A stretch of 64,000 nt of DNA from Woeseiaceae bacterium (GTDB lineage: Bacteria; Pseudomonadota; Gammaproteobacteria; Steroidobacterales; Woeseiaceae). The DNA is taken from NCBI GenBank assembly GCA_024640315.1, contig JAHEFF010000010.1, forward strand, positions 18,561-82,560, written 5' to 3'. Under the pieces are notes generated by a model, which saw nothing but the letters and a program-made list of their open reading frames with translations, had not been told where the DNA came from and searched no databases. How positions within the stretch are numbered: the first letter of the stretch is position 1; the number at the start of each line of letters is the position of its first letter. The translations under genes and the position numbers were made by a program. Shown in pieces: positions 47,585 to 58,519 of the stretch.

Positions 47585-48763
47585 TCAGGATATAGGCTTG
47601 CCAAGATTTCGCAATGCCAAAACGCCCTTGATTTTGCGTATCTCCGCGATGGTTTCATCCGATACCGGACCATCGAGATCCACGATCGTGTAAGCCAGTT
47701 CCCCGTAAGACTTATTCAGCAGATCTTCGATGTTTAAGTTGGCGTTCGCGAGGCAGGTTGATATCTGGCCGACCATGTTGGGCACATTGGCGTTAGCCAC
47801 GGTGATCCGGTACGAGCCCAGCCTGGGGATAAAGGTTTCCGGGAAGTTCACAGAAAACCTGACATTGCCATTTTCGAGGTAATCCCTGACGTTTTTCGCA
47901 ACCATGATGGCGCAGTTTTCCTCTGCCTCCCCGGTTGATGCGCCCAGATGGGGCAGCGCAACCACCTTGCGGTGTGCTATCAGTTGAGGCGTCGGAAAGT
48001 CACTGATATAGGCATGTAATTTGCCATTGTCCAGCGCTTGCAACACTGCCGCGTCGTCCGTGATGCCGCTGCGCGCGAAGTTGATGACGACACCGCCATC
48101 CCTCATCAACGCCAGCCTTTCTGCATTGATCATGCCCTTGGTGGCGTCTATCAGCGGCACATGCACGGTGACGAAATCAGATTCTTTAAACAGGCGATCG
48201 AGCGTATCGACCTGTTGCACGCCGGACGACAATTGCCAGGCTCGCTTTACGGTGATTGCAGGATCGAAACCAACGACTTTCATCCCCAGGCTTAGTGCAA
48301 CGTTGGCCACCTCGACGCCAATAGCGCCCAAGCCGATAACCCCGAGTGTTTTGCCGGGCAGTTCGAAGCCTACAAACTGTTTCTTGCCTGCCTCAACCGC
48401 CTTGTTGAGGGCATCACCCTCTTCCGTAAGGGCCTTAACGTAGTCCCGCGCATTACATATATTTCTCGCCGCGATCAGCATGCCTGCAACAGCCAGCTCC
48501 TTGACTGCATTGGCGTTGGCGCCCGGGGCATTGAATACCGGCACGCCGCGGCGACTCATGGCATCGATCGGGATGTTGTTGACGCCCGCGCCGGCCCGTC
48601 CGATGGCCGCAACCGTTTCAGGAATTTCCATATCATGCATATTGTGGGAACGCAGGATTATCGCGTCCGGATGCGATATCTCGGAGGCAACCTCGTAGCG
48701 ATCGCGGGGAAAGTGCCGCAATCCTGTAACCGCAATATTGTTGAGCGTCAGTATTTTGAACAT
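47585..48763 (-). CDS. serA: D-3-phosphoglycerate dehydrogenase
   Basis: SerA starts serine synthesis by oxidising 3-phosphoglycerate. The 392-residue protein has the Rossmann motif GVIGLGAIGVEVANVA, the catalytic Arg in NFARSGITDD, the Glu in the following helix region, and the catalytic His in LPHLGASTGEAEEN. The last 75 residues (RITVANANVPNMVGQISTCLANANLNIEDL) form an ACT domain that senses serine in E. coli. It sits between serC and pheA, a position often filled by hisC or tyrA genes in related operons. Confidence 0.96.
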   Translation of the reverse strand: MFKILTLNNIAVTGLRHFPRDRYEVASEISHPDAIILRSHNMHDMEIPETVAAIGRAGAGVNNIPIDAMSRRGVPVFNAPGANANAVKELAVAGMLIAARNICNARDYVKALTEEGDALNKAVEAGKKQFVGFELPGKTLGVIGLGAIGVEVANVALSLGMKVVGFDPAITVKRAWQLSSGVQQVDTLDRLFKESDFVTVHVPLIDATKGMINAERLALMRDGGVVINFARSGITDDAAVLQALDNGKLHAYISDFPTPQLIAHRKVVALPHLGASTGEAEENCAIMVAKNVRDYLENGNVRFSVNFPETFIPRLGSYRITVANANVPNMVGQISTCLANANLNIEDLLNKSYGELAYTIVDLDGPVSDETIAEIRKIKGVLALRNLGKPIS

Positions 48764-48883
48764 TGCTGTATTTGTTTGATTAGAAAAGTCAGAAGCGATG
48801 GTACAGGTTAAGGTCCTGCGTGTTTGCTAGGTTAAATACCTATGTTCGATGTCCGGCGCCAGCGCGTCTCGTACGTGTAATGA

Positions 48884-49966
48884 TCACCCGTTCGTACGTT
48901 CAAATTCCCGCATGAAACCGATCAACGCATCGATGCCGGCTTCGGGCATTGCGTTGTAAATTGATGCGCGCATGCCACCTACCGATCGGTGACCTTTGAG
49001 ATTGGTGAAGCCGGCGGCCTCGGACTCGGCCAGGAATTTTGCATCCAGTGTGCTGTCCTGAAGAATAAAGGGCACATTCATCCAGGATCGACAGTCAACG
49101 CGAACGGGATTGCTATAGAAGGATGAATCATCGATGGCAGCGTAGAGCTTCTTCGCTTTGCGCTCATTCAATTCAGCCACAGCATCGAGGCCGCCGTGCT
49201 CTTTGAGATGCTGGAATACGAGCCCGGCAACGTACCAGGTAAATACTGGCGGCGTATTGCTCATCGAACCCGACTTGTCGTAGACCGAATAGTCGAGAAG
49301 GCTCGGCGTTGACGGTCTTGCCTGACCGATCAGGTCCTTGCGAACAATAACCAGCGTTACACCGGCCGGCCCGATGTTCTTTTGGGCGCCCGCGTAGATG
49401 ATGCCGAACCGACTCACATCCAGAGGCCGTGACAGAATGGTGCTGGACATATCACTGATTAACGGGGTGTCGCCGGAATCCGGAATAAATGGAAACTCGA
49501 CGCCGGCAATGGTTTCGTTCGCGCAGTAATGCAGATATGCAGCATTCTCGCTCCGATTCCAGCTTTCCTCTTGTGGCACATACGTGAAATTCTTATCGGA
49601 GCTATCGGCAACAACATTGACGTTGCAGTATTTCGATGCCTCCGCAATCGCTTTTTTCGACCAACTGCCCGTCTGCACATAGTCGACAGACTGCCCTTCT
49701 GCTGAGACATTCAGGGGTACCATGGCAAACTGCAACGTTGCACCGCCTTGCGGAAACAATACGCTGTAGTCGTCCGGAATGGCCAGCAGATCCCTCAGGT
49801 CCTGCTCGGCGCGCTCGGCAACCTCAACGAATTCTTTGCTACGATGACTAACCTCCATGACAGACATTCCAGTCCCATTCCAGTCCGGGATGTCATCCCT
49901 GATTCTGTCGAGAACGGCGTCGGGGATGGCGGCAGGGCCGGCACTGAAGTTGTAGGCACGAGACAT
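48884..49966 (-). CDS. serC: Phosphoserine aminotransferase
   Basis: SerC makes phosphoserine from 3-phosphohydroxypyruvate and also serves pyridoxine synthesis. The ATG at 49966 gives 360 residues starting MSRAYNFSAGPAAIPDAVLDRI, as in E. coli (362). The start at 50014 would add 16 atypical residues. GGATLQFAMVPLN and the PLP lysine in YAGAQKNIGPAGVTLVIV are diagnostic, and MSNTPPVFTWYVAGLV is also typical. gyrA ends 71 bases upstream, and serA starts 120 bases downstream. Confidence 0.96.
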   Translation of the reverse strand: MSRAYNFSAGPAAIPDAVLDRIRDDIPDWNGTGMSVMEVSHRSKEFVEVAERAEQDLRDLLAIPDDYSVLFPQGGATLQFAMVPLNVSAEGQSVDYVQTGSWSKKAIAEASKYCNVNVVADSSDKNFTYVPQEESWNRSENAAYLHYCANETIAGVEFPFIPDSGDTPLISDMSSTILSRPLDVSRFGIIYAGAQKNIGPAGVTLVIVRKDLIGQARPSTPSLLDYSVYDKSGSMSNTPPVFTWYVAGLVFQHLKEHGGLDAVAELNERKAKKLYAAIDDSSFYSNPVRVDCRSWMNVPFILQDSTLDAKFLAESEAAGFTNLKGHRSVGGMRASIYNAMPEAGIDALIGFMREFERTNG

Positions 49967-50037
49967 GGAACGGTGGTCCTGTAATTCAGGGGTTGGCTGG
50001 AAGGATGACAGCATGGCGAAAGACTGCGATGAAATCG

Positions 50038-52578
50038 TTACTCGGTTTCATCCTCAATCGACTCAATTCGGGCCAGTCCGACCAGGCGCTGGCCTTCTTC
50101 GACGCGGATTAGTGTAACGCCCTGCGTGTTGCGGCCAATGATCGAAATATCGCTTACCGGGGTTCGCACGAGCGTGCCACCGGAACTGATCAACATAACC
50201 TCGTCTTCTTCGCAAACCTTGATGGCGCCAACAGTACGCCCGTTGCGTTCTGTAGTCTGAATCGCAATGACGCCCTGGCCGCCACGGCCCTGTACCGGGA
50301 AATCGTCAATCGAGGTGCGCTTACCGAAGCCATTCTCGGTCGCCGACAGCAGCATGCCATCGCCGACGATGGACAGCGCAATCACTTCATGGCCGGCTGG
50401 CAACTTTATGCCCCTCACGCCGGCGGCGCCACGACCCATTGGGCGGACATCTGCTTCGGCAAAACGAATAGCCTTGCCGTGGCTCCCAACCAGCATGATC
50501 TCGCGTTTGCCGTCAGTTATCGCAACGTCGACCAGCTTGTCGTCGTTACGCAGGTCGACCGCAATAATTCCACTCGAACGCGGGCGTGAGAACAGGCTTA
50601 ACGGTGTCTTCTTAACGGTACCACCGCTCGTCGCCATGAAAACAAAACTGTCTTCGTCGTACTCGCGTATCGGAAGAACGGCGTTGATGCGCTCTCCATC
50701 ATCGAGGGGCAACAGATTGACAATTGGCTTGCCCCTCGAGCCACGACTGGCTTGCGGCACCTGGTACACCTTGAGCCAGTACATTTTGCCGCGGCTTGAG
50801 AAACAAAGCATTGTGTCATGCGTGTTAGCGACGAACAGGTTATCGATGAAATCTTCATCTTTGACCTTGGCGGCCGAACGGCCGCGGCCACCGCGGCGCT
50901 GAGCCTGATAGTCATCTACAGGCTGTGCTTTCGCGTAGCCGCCGTGCGACAAGGTAACGACGACCTCCGCTTCCGGAATCAGGTCTTCGTCCTGGAGATC
51001 ACTATGATCCGCATTGATCTCGGTTCGCCGTTCGTCACCGTATGTATCCCGGATTTCGATTAGCTCTTCCTTGATGACCCCAAGAAGCACGTCCGGGTCG
51101 GAAAGGATGGTAGAATATTCTTTAATTTTATCTAATATCTCTTTGTATTCTTTGAGTATTTTTTCCTGCTCTAAGCCCGTCAGACGATGCAGGCGTAGAT
51201 CAAGGATTGCCTGAGCCTGCACCTCAGACAGACGGTAGTCACCGTCAATCAGCCCAAAGCCTTCCTCGAGCGCATCTGGCCGTGTATCGGTCGCACCCGC
51301 CCTCTCAAGCATGTCTGTGACAGCGCCTGGCGACCAAACCTTTGCCATCAGTCCCGCTTTGGCCTCGGCGGGGGACGGGGATGCCTTGATGAGCGCAATA
51401 ACTTCATCAATGTTCGCCAACGCGACTGACTGACCTTCCAGGACATGTGCCCGGTCTCGTGCCTTGCGCAGCTCATAGATAGTTCGCCGCGTGACGACTT
51501 CGCGTCGATGTGACAGGAATGCTTCGAGCACCTGCTTAAGGTTCATCAGCTTCGGCTGCCCCTCGTGCAACGCCACCATATTGATGCCGAACACGCTCTG
51601 GAGCGCCGTTTGCTTGTACAGGTTATTGAGCACTACATCGCTCATTTCACCGGTCCGAAGCTCAATGACAATGCGCATGCCATCTTTGTCAGATTCGTCG
51701 CGGAGTTCGCTGATGCCCTCAATGCGCTTTTCCCGCACGAGATCGGCGATCTTTTCGATCAACCTGGCCTTATTCACCTGGTATGGCAGCTCCGTGACGA
51801 TAATCGCCTCTTTGCCACGCTGGTTAATTGTCTCAACCGACGTTCTGCCCCGCATGTGAACGCGTCCACGGCCTGTTTTGTATGCCGAGTAGATACCCTG
51901 TGCACCGTTAATTATGCCGGCCGTCGGAAAATCGGGACCAGGCAGATGCTCCATAAGCCCCGGCACATCAATCGCCGGATCCTCGATAAGAGCAAGACAC
52001 GCATTGACCATTTCCGTGAGGTTGTGCGGCGGTATATTGGTCGCCATTCCGACTGCAATGCCCGACGAGCCATTGACCAGCAAATTCGGAATTCTCGTCG
52101 GCATAACGGACGGCTCTGATTCCGAGCCATCGTAATTCTCAATGAAGTCGACCGTCTCTTTATCGAGGTCCGCCAGGATCTCGTGCGCAATCTTTGACAT
52201 GCGCACTTCGGTGTAACGCATGGCGGCCGGCGCATCGCCGTCCACGGAGCCGAAGTTACCCTGCCCGTCAACCAGCATGTAACGCATCGAAAACGGCTGG
52301 GCCATACGGACGATCGTGTCGTAAACCGCTGAATCGCCGTGCGGATGATATTTACCGATAACATCACCGACGACGCGGGCAGACTTCTTGTAGGGCTTGT
52401 TGAAATCGTTGCCCAGCTCCCGCATCGCGTGCAAAACGCGCCGATGCACCGGCTTCAGGCCATCACGAACGTCGGGCAACGCCCGCCCGACGATCACGCT
52501 CATCGCATAATCGAGGTACGACTGCTGCATCTCCTCTTCAAGGCTTACAGACAGTATTTCCTTCGCAACTTCAGACAT
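50038..52578 (-). CDS. gyrA: DNA gyrase subunit A
   Basis: GyrA is the breakage-reunion subunit of DNA gyrase. The 846-residue protein has the quinolone region [19 protein letters not shown] with Ser83 and Asp87, the residues associated with sensitivity in E. coli numbering, and catalytic Tyr122 in AMRYTEVRM. The GyrA box QRRGGRG (560-566), needed for DNA wrapping, leads into six beta-pinwheel blades that run to residue 835. The order gyrA-serC matches that seen in Pseudomonas. The 263-base gap to mtaD carries divergent promoters and no gene. Confidence 0.97.
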   Translation of the reverse strand: MSEVAKEILSVSLEEEMQQSYLDYAMSVIVGRALPDVRDGLKPVHRRVLHAMRELGNDFNKPYKKSARVVGDVIGKYHPHGDSAVYDTIVRMAQPFSMRYMLVDGQGNFGSVDGDAPAAMRYTEVRMSKIAHEILADLDKETVDFIENYDGSESEPSVMPTRIPNLLVNGSSGIAVGMATNIPPHNLTEMVNACLALIEDPAIDVPGLMEHLPGPDFPTAGIINGAQGIYSAYKTGRGRVHMRGRTSVETINQRGKEAIIVTELPYQVNKARLIEKIADLVREKRIEGISELRDESDKDGMRIVIELRTGEMSDVVLNNLYKQTALQSVFGINMVALHEGQPKLMNLKQVLEAFLSHRREVVTRRTIYELRKARDRAHVLEGQSVALANIDEVIALIKASPSPAEAKAGLMAKVWSPGAVTDMLERAGATDTRPDALEEGFGLIDGDYRLSEVQAQAILDLRLHRLTGLEQEKILKEYKEILDKIKEYSTILSDPDVLLGVIKEELIEIRDTYGDERRTEINADHSDLQDEDLIPEAEVVVTLSHGGYAKAQPVDDYQAQRRGGRGRSAAKVKDEDFIDNLFVANTHDTMLCFSSRGKMYWLKVYQVPQASRGSRGKPIVNLLPLDDGERINAVLPIREYDEDSFVFMATSGGTVKKTPLSLFSRPRSSGIIAVDLRNDDKLVDVAITDGKREIMLVGSHGKAIRFAEADVRPMGRGAAGVRGIKLPAGHEVIALSIVGDGMLLSATENGFGKRTSIDDFPVQGRGGQGVIAIQTTERNGRTVGAIKVCEEDEVMLISSGGTLVRTPVSDISIIGRNTQGVTLIRVEEGQRLVGLARIESIEDETE

Positions 52579-52770
52579 AAAAACTCACCATGCCGGCACA
52601 ATTCCACTCACAGAGGCGGAATCGCTTGCGACAAATTCGGGTGTTTTACTTGGAAAATTTTCCTGTTTTTCTCGGGCTTGAAACGTACGCCATAGCGCCC
52701 TGAATCAAGCAAAGAATAATACCACAGCAAGCCTGACAACTGCAGGCATTCCGGGCAATTTGTGCCAGTT

Positions 52771-52799
52771 TTGGACGCTCGAATAAGCACCGTTATACT
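52771..52799 (+). promoter_or_regulatory. Promoter of mtaD-ubiG-gph-rmuC-yciK
   Basis: TTGGAC (52771-52776), exactly 17 bases, TATACT (52794-52799). The transcript would begin about 36 bases before the mtaD start. It is one of the strongest sigma-70 matches in the window. Confidence 0.75.
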
Positions 52800-52841
52800 A
52801 GGCGCCCCAGATGGCCGGCGGCCGAGTCCAAAGCGAACCAA

Positions 52842-54179
52842 ATGCAGCATTGCGACACCCTTATTTCGGCGGGCTGGTGCATCCCGGTCGAACCCCACGG
52901 CCTCGTACTGACGGATCACTCGGTTGCCGTGAGAGATGGCCGCATCATAGATATCGTGCCTACGGAAGAAGCCCGCCAGAAATACGCGGTGGGCGTCCTG
53001 ATTGATCGCCCGAATCACGTCCTGATCCCCGGATTGGTCAATGCCCATACCCACGCGGCAATGACCCTGCTTCGCGGGCTGGCCGACGATCTGCCGCTGC
53101 AACGCTGGCTGAAGGAGGCTGTGTGGCCTGCCGAGGCCCGCTGGGCGGGCGCCGAGATGGTTCGAGACGGCACACGATTGGCCATCGCCGAAATGTTGCT
53201 CTCAGGCTGCACCTGTTTCAGCGACCAGTATTTTTTTCCTGAGATCGTTGCTGAGACGGCGGTGGACCTCCATATGCGGGCGATGGTCGGTACCCCGGTA
53301 ATCGAATTCGCTACTGCATGGGCAAAAGACGCGTCAGAGTGCCTGAACAAGGGTGCCGAGCTGGTCCATGATCCCTATGCAGAGCATTCGCTGATATCGA
53401 CCTGCTTCGTTCCACACTCAACCTCAACCGTATCTGACCAGTCCTTCAAAGCGCTGCGCGTACTTGCCGATCAGCTGGACAAGCGCGTCCAGATACATCT
53501 GCATGAGTCACGCCAGGAAATCGAGGACTCGATCGTGGCGACAGGAAAACGGCCGTTTGAGGTCCTTGACCACCTCGGGCTGGTGAATTCGTCGCTGATG
53601 GCAGTACACGCGGTACACCTGACGGACAAAGAGATTAGTCGCTTTGTGGAAGCCGGCGTATCGGTCGCCCATTGCCCGCGCTCCAATCTGAAGCTGGCCG
53701 ATGGTATCGCGCCGATACAGGATCTTCTCGATGCCGGGGTCGTTGTCGGGCTTGGAACAGATGGCGCAGCGAGCAATAACGTCCTCGAGATGCCGGGCGA
53801 AATGCGCACCGCGGCGCTTCTCGCCAAGGCGAAAGCCGATAATGCAGCTGCCTTGCCGGCCGCAGCTGCGCTGCGCATGGCAACCATCGAAGGGGCAAAG
53901 ACATTGGGCCTTGATTCGTGCACGGGCTCAATCGTGACAGGTAAATGGGCAGACCTGACCTGCATCGATATGATGCACCTGAACAGCCAACCCGTTTACG
54001 ATCCGATTTCACAGGTTGTGTACACCGTGCAGCCTCACCAGGTTCGGGACGTGTGGGTCGGCGGCAAACACCAGGTCGAAAACGGCGAACTCGTTCATAT
54101 CGACAAAAATGATATTTTGCGGCGCACTGCCGAATGGCAGCAGCAAATCGGTGGGCATAAGGACAGGAATTCAGTATGA
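52842..54179 (+). CDS. mtaD: 5-methylthioadenosine/S-adenosylhomocysteine deaminase
   Basis: MtaD-type amidohydrolases deaminate methylthioadenosine or S-adenosylhomocysteine. The 445-residue protein has the zinc ligands in [29 protein letters not shown] and [13 protein letters not shown], and the substrate region [10 protein letters not shown]. The same order, mtaD-ubiG-gph, occurs in Pseudomonas, where the upstream gene product is a TRZ/ATZ family deaminase. No SD is obvious before the ATG. The stop overlaps the ubiG start by 4 bases. Guanine deaminase or chlorohydrolase activity is less likely given the context. Confidence 0.85.
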   Translation: MQHCDTLISAGWCIPVEPHGLVLTDHSVAVRDGRIIDIVPTEEARQKYAVGVLIDRPNHVLIPGLVNAHTHAAMTLLRGLADDLPLQRWLKEAVWPAEARWAGAEMVRDGTRLAIAEMLLSGCTCFSDQYFFPEIVAETAVDLHMRAMVGTPVIEFATAWAKDASECLNKGAELVHDPYAEHSLISTCFVPHSTSTVSDQSFKALRVLADQLDKRVQIHLHESRQEIEDSIVATGKRPFEVLDHLGLVNSSLMAVHAVHLTDKEISRFVEAGVSVAHCPRSNLKLADGIAPIQDLLDAGVVVGLGTDGAASNNVLEMPGEMRTAALLAKAKADNAAALPAAAALRMATIEGAKTLGLDSCTGSIVTGKWADLTCIDMMHLNSQPVYDPISQVVYTVQPHQVRDVWVGGKHQVENGELVHIDKNDILRRTAEWQQQIGGHKDRNSV

Positions 54180-54892
54180 CCGCTACAGAAAAGAACGTCG
54201 ATAGCGCCGAAATCGCCAAGTTCGATGCGCTGGCATCACGCTGGTGGGACCCGCAAGGCGAGTTCAAGTCTTTGCACGAAATCAACCCACTCAGGCTCGA
54301 CTACATCCGGCAACGAACAAACCTGGACGGCAGTAAGGTACTGGATGTCGGTTGTGGCGGCGGCATTCTTGCCGAATCACTGGCGGTCAAAGGCGCAACG
54401 GTGACCGGTATCGATATGGCTGAAAAACCCCTCGGCGTCGCCCGCCTTCACCAGTCTGAATCAGGCACAAACGTAGAGTACCTTCAGTGTACAGCAGAAG
54501 ACCTGGCTGAAAGACGTGCCGGCGAATTTGATGTAGTGACATGTCTTGAGATGCTCGAACACGTTCCGTCGCCGGCAAAGATTATTGCAGCATGCACAGC
54601 TCTCGTGAAACCAGGTGGCGATGTATTCTTCTCGACCATCAACAGAAACCCGAAGTCATTTCTTTTCGCCATCGTCGGTGCAGAGTACGTACTGAGTTTG
54701 CTGCCCGCCGGCACACACGAATATGAAAAATTCATTCGTCCATCGGAACTCGACAACTGGGCCCGTGATGCGGGTCTGTCGCTGCAGGGCAGTATCGGCA
54801 TGCACTACAACCCGGTGACACGCGAGTACTCGCTTGGCCCCAATGTCGACGTCAACTACCTGATGCACTTTCAGCGACCGGACGTCTCCTGA
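54176..54892 (+). CDS. ubiG: Ubiquinone biosynthesis O-methyltransferase
   Basis: UbiG does both O-methylations in ubiquinone synthesis. The 238-residue protein has an N-terminal membrane-binding region, [29 protein letters not shown], the SAM-binding [16 protein letters not shown] (about residues 58-73), [13 protein letters not shown] and [19 protein letters not shown], as in E. coli UbiG (240). It is translationally coupled to mtaD by a 4-base overlap. Confidence 0.96.
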   Translation: MTATEKNVDSAEIAKFDALASRWWDPQGEFKSLHEINPLRLDYIRQRTNLDGSKVLDVGCGGGILAESLAVKGATVTGIDMAEKPLGVARLHQSESGTNVEYLQCTAEDLAERRAGEFDVVTCLEMLEHVPSPAKIIAACTALVKPGGDVFFSTINRNPKSFLFAIVGAEYVLSLLPAGTHEYEKFIRPSELDNWARDAGLSLQGSIGMHYNPVTREYSLGPNVDVNYLMHFQRPDVS

Positions 54893-54893
54893 C

Positions 54894-55577
54894 GTGGCGA
54901 GCACTGGCAATTTTGAAGCCATCCTCTTCGACCTGGATGGAACCCTGATTGATACAGCGCCGGACATGGTCGCTACTCTGATCAGCATCCAGGAGAGCGA
55001 AGGACATGAGCCGATTGATTATGAGATTGCACGTTGTCATGTTTCGCATGGCGCGGCCGGGCTGATCAAACTCGCATTCCCCGATACACCATTCGAAGAG
55101 CACGAACGGCTCCGCCTCGAATTTCTCAGTCGCTACGAAAAGGCCGTTTGTGTCGATTCAATGCTGTTCCCGGGACTGGCCGAGTTACTGGATCGCCTGG
55201 ACGCAGGCTCCCTGCCGTGGGGCATTGTCACAAACAAGCCAGCTCGTATGACAGAGCCGTTACTGGCCGCGCTTAGAATTGATCACCGTGCCGCCTGCAT
55301 GATCAGCGGCGATACGATTCCGCAGCGCAAGCCTGATCCCGAACCTCTCCTGCTCGCGAGTCGGCAAACCGGCGTCGACCCTGAAAAGACGGTATACGTC
55401 GGCGATGCTTCTCGTGATATCGAGGCGGGTCTCGCAGCCGGCATGTTTACGATTGCGGCGACATACGGCTACATCACTCCGGAAGACGACCCGCTGTCCT
55501 GGAATGCCCATCAGCTTGCCGCCGACACTCAAGAACTCACCCATCTGCTTCTAAAAGGCGTTAATCTGGACGCCTGA
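54894..55577 (+). CDS. gph: Phosphoglycolate phosphatase (HAD family)
   Basis: Gph removes phosphate from 2-phosphoglycolate produced during repair of oxidised DNA ends. The 227-residue HAD protein has the nucleophile motif ILFDLDGTLIDTAPDM, a helical cap (about 20-85), the motif II Thr in GIVTNKPARMTEP, and motif IV in YVGDASRDIEAGLAAG. The start is a GTG 1 base after ubiG. HAD substrate range is broad, but the ubiG-gph pair is conserved. It overlaps rmuC by one base (TGATG). Confidence 0.9.
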   Translation: MASTGNFEAILFDLDGTLIDTAPDMVATLISIQESEGHEPIDYEIARCHVSHGAAGLIKLAFPDTPFEEHERLRLEFLSRYEKAVCVDSMLFPGLAELLDRLDAGSLPWGIVTNKPARMTEPLLAALRIDHRAACMISGDTIPQRKPDPEPLLLASRQTGVDPEKTVYVGDASRDIEAGLAAGMFTIAATYGYITPEDDPLSWNAHQLAADTQELTHLLLKGVNLDA

Positions 55578-56893
55578 TGAGAACGATCCAGATTGACCCA
55601 TTGTGGATTGAGATTGGCGGCCCGGCCCTGGCTGTCGGCCTCGTCCTGGGCGCCCTGATTGCCTGGCTGACAGCACGAAGCCGGCAAAACCGGCTCAACA
55701 ACGATATCAGGTTGCTGGAAACCCGTATTAAGGATCAGGATGCGCTGCAGGCAGAACGAGACTCTGCTTACGAAGCCGCTACCACTCGCCTTGCCACCGC
55801 ATTTTCTAACCTGGCGAACCAATCTCTCAAGGCCAACAGCGAAAACTTCTTGCGGCTCGCAGAGCAAAACCTGAGCGCCCACCAGGAACGCGCGAAACGT
55901 GAGCTGGGCGATCGCGAGCAGGCGGTTGAGAGCCTCGTCAAGCCGATCAAGGAAGCACTGAAGCAGTCTCAGCAGCAAATCTCGGATTTGGAAAAATCCC
56001 GTAGCGAAGCATATGGTGGTATCCAATCTCAGTTGAAATCGATGCAAGACAGTCAGCAGACGCTGGCACAGGAAACACACAACCTGGCCAAGGCGCTTAG
56101 GCGACCGGAAGTTCGCGGAAGGTGGGGTGAAATCACATTGCGGCGCCTCGTTGAACTGGCCGGTATGGTCGAGCACTGCGATTTCCAGGAGCAAGTGCAC
56201 ACCAGCGCTGAAGACACGGTGATCCGACCCGACATGATCGTGCGCATGCCGGACCGGCGAGAACTCGTGGTCGACGTTAAGACACCTTTGGATGCGTACC
56301 TGGAAGCCGTGGAGGCAAAGGACGACGCCCAGCGACAACTAGGTCTGAAGCGCCATGCCAGGAACGTTCGTGAGCACATCCGAAAGCTGTCAAGCAAAGC
56401 CTACTGGAAGCAATTCTCCCAAAGTCCTGAATTCGTCATTCTTTTTATCCCGGGGGATCAATTCCTCAGTGCCGCCCTGAACGAAGAGCCCGATCTGATT
56501 GAGACTGCACTGTCACAGCACATCATCCTCGCAACACCAACCAGTTTTGTCGCACTGCTAAAGGCCGTAGCCTATGGCTGGCGACAACTCGCCCTGGCGG
56601 ACAACGCCGAAGAGATCCGCGGCCTTGCGGAAGATCTTTATGGTCGTCTCGCAACCTTTGTGGGACACCTCAACAAGGTGGGCAAACAACTGTCCAGCAG
56701 CGTGGAAAACTACAATCGCGCTATGGGCTCACTGGAGCGGAAAGTGCTTCCCGGTGCACGCAAGTTTGTGGAGCTTGGTATCCACCCGAAGAAAGAGATT
56801 GAACCCGTCGAACAGCTTGAGGCGCTGACGCGCACTATGATCGAGCCACAAAACGAAAATGACGACGATTCAGGTGACAGTACCCTGCAGTAA
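55577..56893 (+). CDS. rmuC: DNA recombination protein RmuC
   Basis: RmuC was identified by its effect on inversion rates at short repeats and is predicted to contain a nuclease-like domain. The 438-residue protein has an N-terminal membrane helix (PALAVGLVLGALIAWLTA, about 15-32), a long coiled coil (about 38-170), and the conserved core RGRWGEITLRRLVELAGMVEHCDF with DMIVRMPDRRELVVDVKTPLDAYLEA. The VVDVKTP motif is the nuclease-like Asp/Lys. FLSAALNEEPDL and ILATPTSFVALLKAVAYGW are also conserved. Confidence 0.95.
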   Translation: MRTIQIDPLWIEIGGPALAVGLVLGALIAWLTARSRQNRLNNDIRLLETRIKDQDALQAERDSAYEAATTRLATAFSNLANQSLKANSENFLRLAEQNLSAHQERAKRELGDREQAVESLVKPIKEALKQSQQQISDLEKSRSEAYGGIQSQLKSMQDSQQTLAQETHNLAKALRRPEVRGRWGEITLRRLVELAGMVEHCDFQEQVHTSAEDTVIRPDMIVRMPDRRELVVDVKTPLDAYLEAVEAKDDAQRQLGLKRHARNVREHIRKLSSKAYWKQFSQSPEFVILFIPGDQFLSAALNEEPDLIETALSQHIILATPTSFVALLKAVAYGWRQLALADNAEEIRGLAEDLYGRLATFVGHLNKVGKQLSSSVENYNRAMGSLERKVLPGARKFVELGIHPKKEIEPVEQLEALTRTMIEPQNENDDDSGDSTLQ

Positions 56894-56923
56894 GCGGCAC
56901 TGCCAGAGCGAAAGGAATATCCA

Positions 56924-57676
56924 TTGAGCATTGATCCCAAAACCTACGAGTACGCCAACGATGTACTCAAGGGCCGAATTATTCTGATCACAGGGGCGAC
57001 CGACGGCATCGGTAAAGCGCTGGCCCTGCACGCCGCCACGTTGGGGGCGCAGGTAATACTGCACGGCAGAAATACAGGAAAGCTGGAAGCGATTTACGAC
57101 GAAATTGAAAGCATCGATGGTGCGCCACGCCCATCGATTGCCGTGCTTGACCTTGCGACCGCTGATGGCGACGCCTACTCGGCATTGGGAAAAAGCATCG
57201 AAGACGAATTCGGCCGCCTGGACGGACTGGTGCACAATGCCGGCATCCTGGGACAACGCCTCTCCCTGGAACAATACGATCCCGGCGAATGGCAAAAAGT
57301 CTTGCACGTCAATCTTACGGCGCCGTTCGTCATCACGCAGCAATTGATACCGGCGCTACGAAACTCCGAGGATCCGTCGATCATCTTCACCAGCAGCGGT
57401 GTCGGTCGGGTCGGCAAACCGTTTTGGGGAGCCTATTCAGTTTCCAAGTTCGGCACCGAGTCCATGTCACAAATCCTCGCGAACGAAAATCGGCATACCA
57501 GCCTGCGGTCGAACTGTATTAATCCGGGCCCGGTAAGAACGAATATGCGGTTGGAGGCCTATCCTGCGGAAGATCGGGATGCACTCAAGAAGCCCGGGGA
57601 AATTCTGGCTGCCTATGTGTACCTGCTGGGCCCAGATAGCAAAGGGGTCACCGGTGAAAGCTTCGATATTCAATGA
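56924..57676 (+). CDS. yciK: Short-chain dehydrogenase YciK
   Basis: YciK is a conserved short-chain dehydrogenase of unknown substrate. The 250-residue protein has LITGATDGIGKALALHAA with the cofactor-binding TGxxxGIG, VHNAGILGQRL, and the catalytic Ser-Tyr-Lys in TSSGVGRVGKPFWGAYSVSKFGTE. The C-terminal NPGPVRTNMRLEAYP and AYVYLLGPDSKGVTGE are typical of YciK. The start is a TTG at 56924 with AAAGGAATA upstream. It follows rmuC by 30 bases and ends the operon. Confidence 0.93.
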   Translation: MSIDPKTYEYANDVLKGRIILITGATDGIGKALALHAATLGAQVILHGRNTGKLEAIYDEIESIDGAPRPSIAVLDLATADGDAYSALGKSIEDEFGRLDGLVHNAGILGQRLSLEQYDPGEWQKVLHVNLTAPFVITQQLIPALRNSEDPSIIFTSSGVGRVGKPFWGAYSVSKFGTESMSQILANENRHTSLRSNCINPGPVRTNMRLEAYPAEDRDALKKPGEILAAYVYLLGPDSKGVTGESFDIQ

Positions 57677-57715
57677 AAAAATACATTAATAAGATCGAAT
57701 AAGTATTTGTTTTAA

Positions 57716-58519
57716 TTATCTTTTTCTAAACTTCTTCTTCCTGATTGTTCGCCGCGGCTTGTCAGATCCCATACCCTCATCCGGCAACTTCAGGCCGACA
57801 CAACTGTAAAGCAACCGCACCTGTCCGGGTGTCAGCGCCTGGTATTTGCCCCGCCTCAACTTCCTGGGAAGATCCAGCGGACCGTATCCTGTGCGCATCA
57901 ATCGGCTAACCTGGTATCCCACTGCCTCCCAAATCCGGCGCACTTCGCGATTGCGACCTTCTTTTAACGTCACGTTGAACCAACGGTTGGCGCCCTCTCC
58001 TCCAGCTTGCTCAATTGAGTCGAATGCCGCGAGACCGTCATCGAGCATGACCCCTGCCCGGAGATTATTGAGCTCGGCCGGGGTTGGAGACCCATGAACG
58101 CGCACTGCGTATTTTCGCACCAATTCGGACGACGGGTGCATCAGCTTATTGGCCAGATTGCCGTCCGTAGTAAAGATAAGGAGGCCCGTCGTTGAAAAAT
58201 CCAGACGCCCGACCGCAATCCAACGAGCACCTGACAAGTGAGGGATCGACTCAAACACAGTTCGGCGACCTTCCGGATCTGAGCGTGTCGTTATTTCATT
58301 GTCTGGCTTGTGATAGATGATATGACGGTGCGCGGCCTTGGTCGCACGAACACTCAAGGGGCGGCTATCCAGCGCAAACCGCTCACTCCCGGAAACGCGG
58401 TCGCCGAGGTCCGCTTTTTTGCCGTCAACCGTCAGGCGGCCCTCCCTGATCCAACCTTCGATCTCCCGGCGCGACCCGTGCCCTGCTGCAGCCAGCACTT
58501 TTTGAATGCGTTCGGGCAC
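57716..58519 (-). CDS. rluB: 23S rRNA pseudouridine synthase (RluB type)
   Basis: RluB makes pseudouridine 2605 in 23S rRNA. The 267-residue protein has an N-terminal S4 RNA-binding domain (about 2-62), the RsuA-family catalytic loop [18 protein letters not shown] with the nucleophile Asp, and [33 protein letters not shown]. The C-terminus is strongly basic ([12 protein letters not shown]). The start is a GTG that overlaps the scpB stop by one base. The scpA-scpB-rluB order is common in Proteobacteria. Confidence 0.93.
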   Translation of the reverse strand: MPERIQKVLAAAGHGSRREIEGWIREGRLTVDGKKADLGDRVSGSERFALDSRPLSVRATKAAHRHIIYHKPDNEITTRSDPEGRRTVFESIPHLSGARWIAVGRLDFSTTGLLIFTTDGNLANKLMHPSSELVRKYAVRVHGSPTPAELNNLRAGVMLDDGLAAFDSIEQAGGEGANRWFNVTLKEGRNREVRRIWEAVGYQVSRLMRTGYGPLDLPRKLRRGKYQALTPGQVRLLYSCVGLKLPDEGMGSDKPRRTIRKKKFRKR

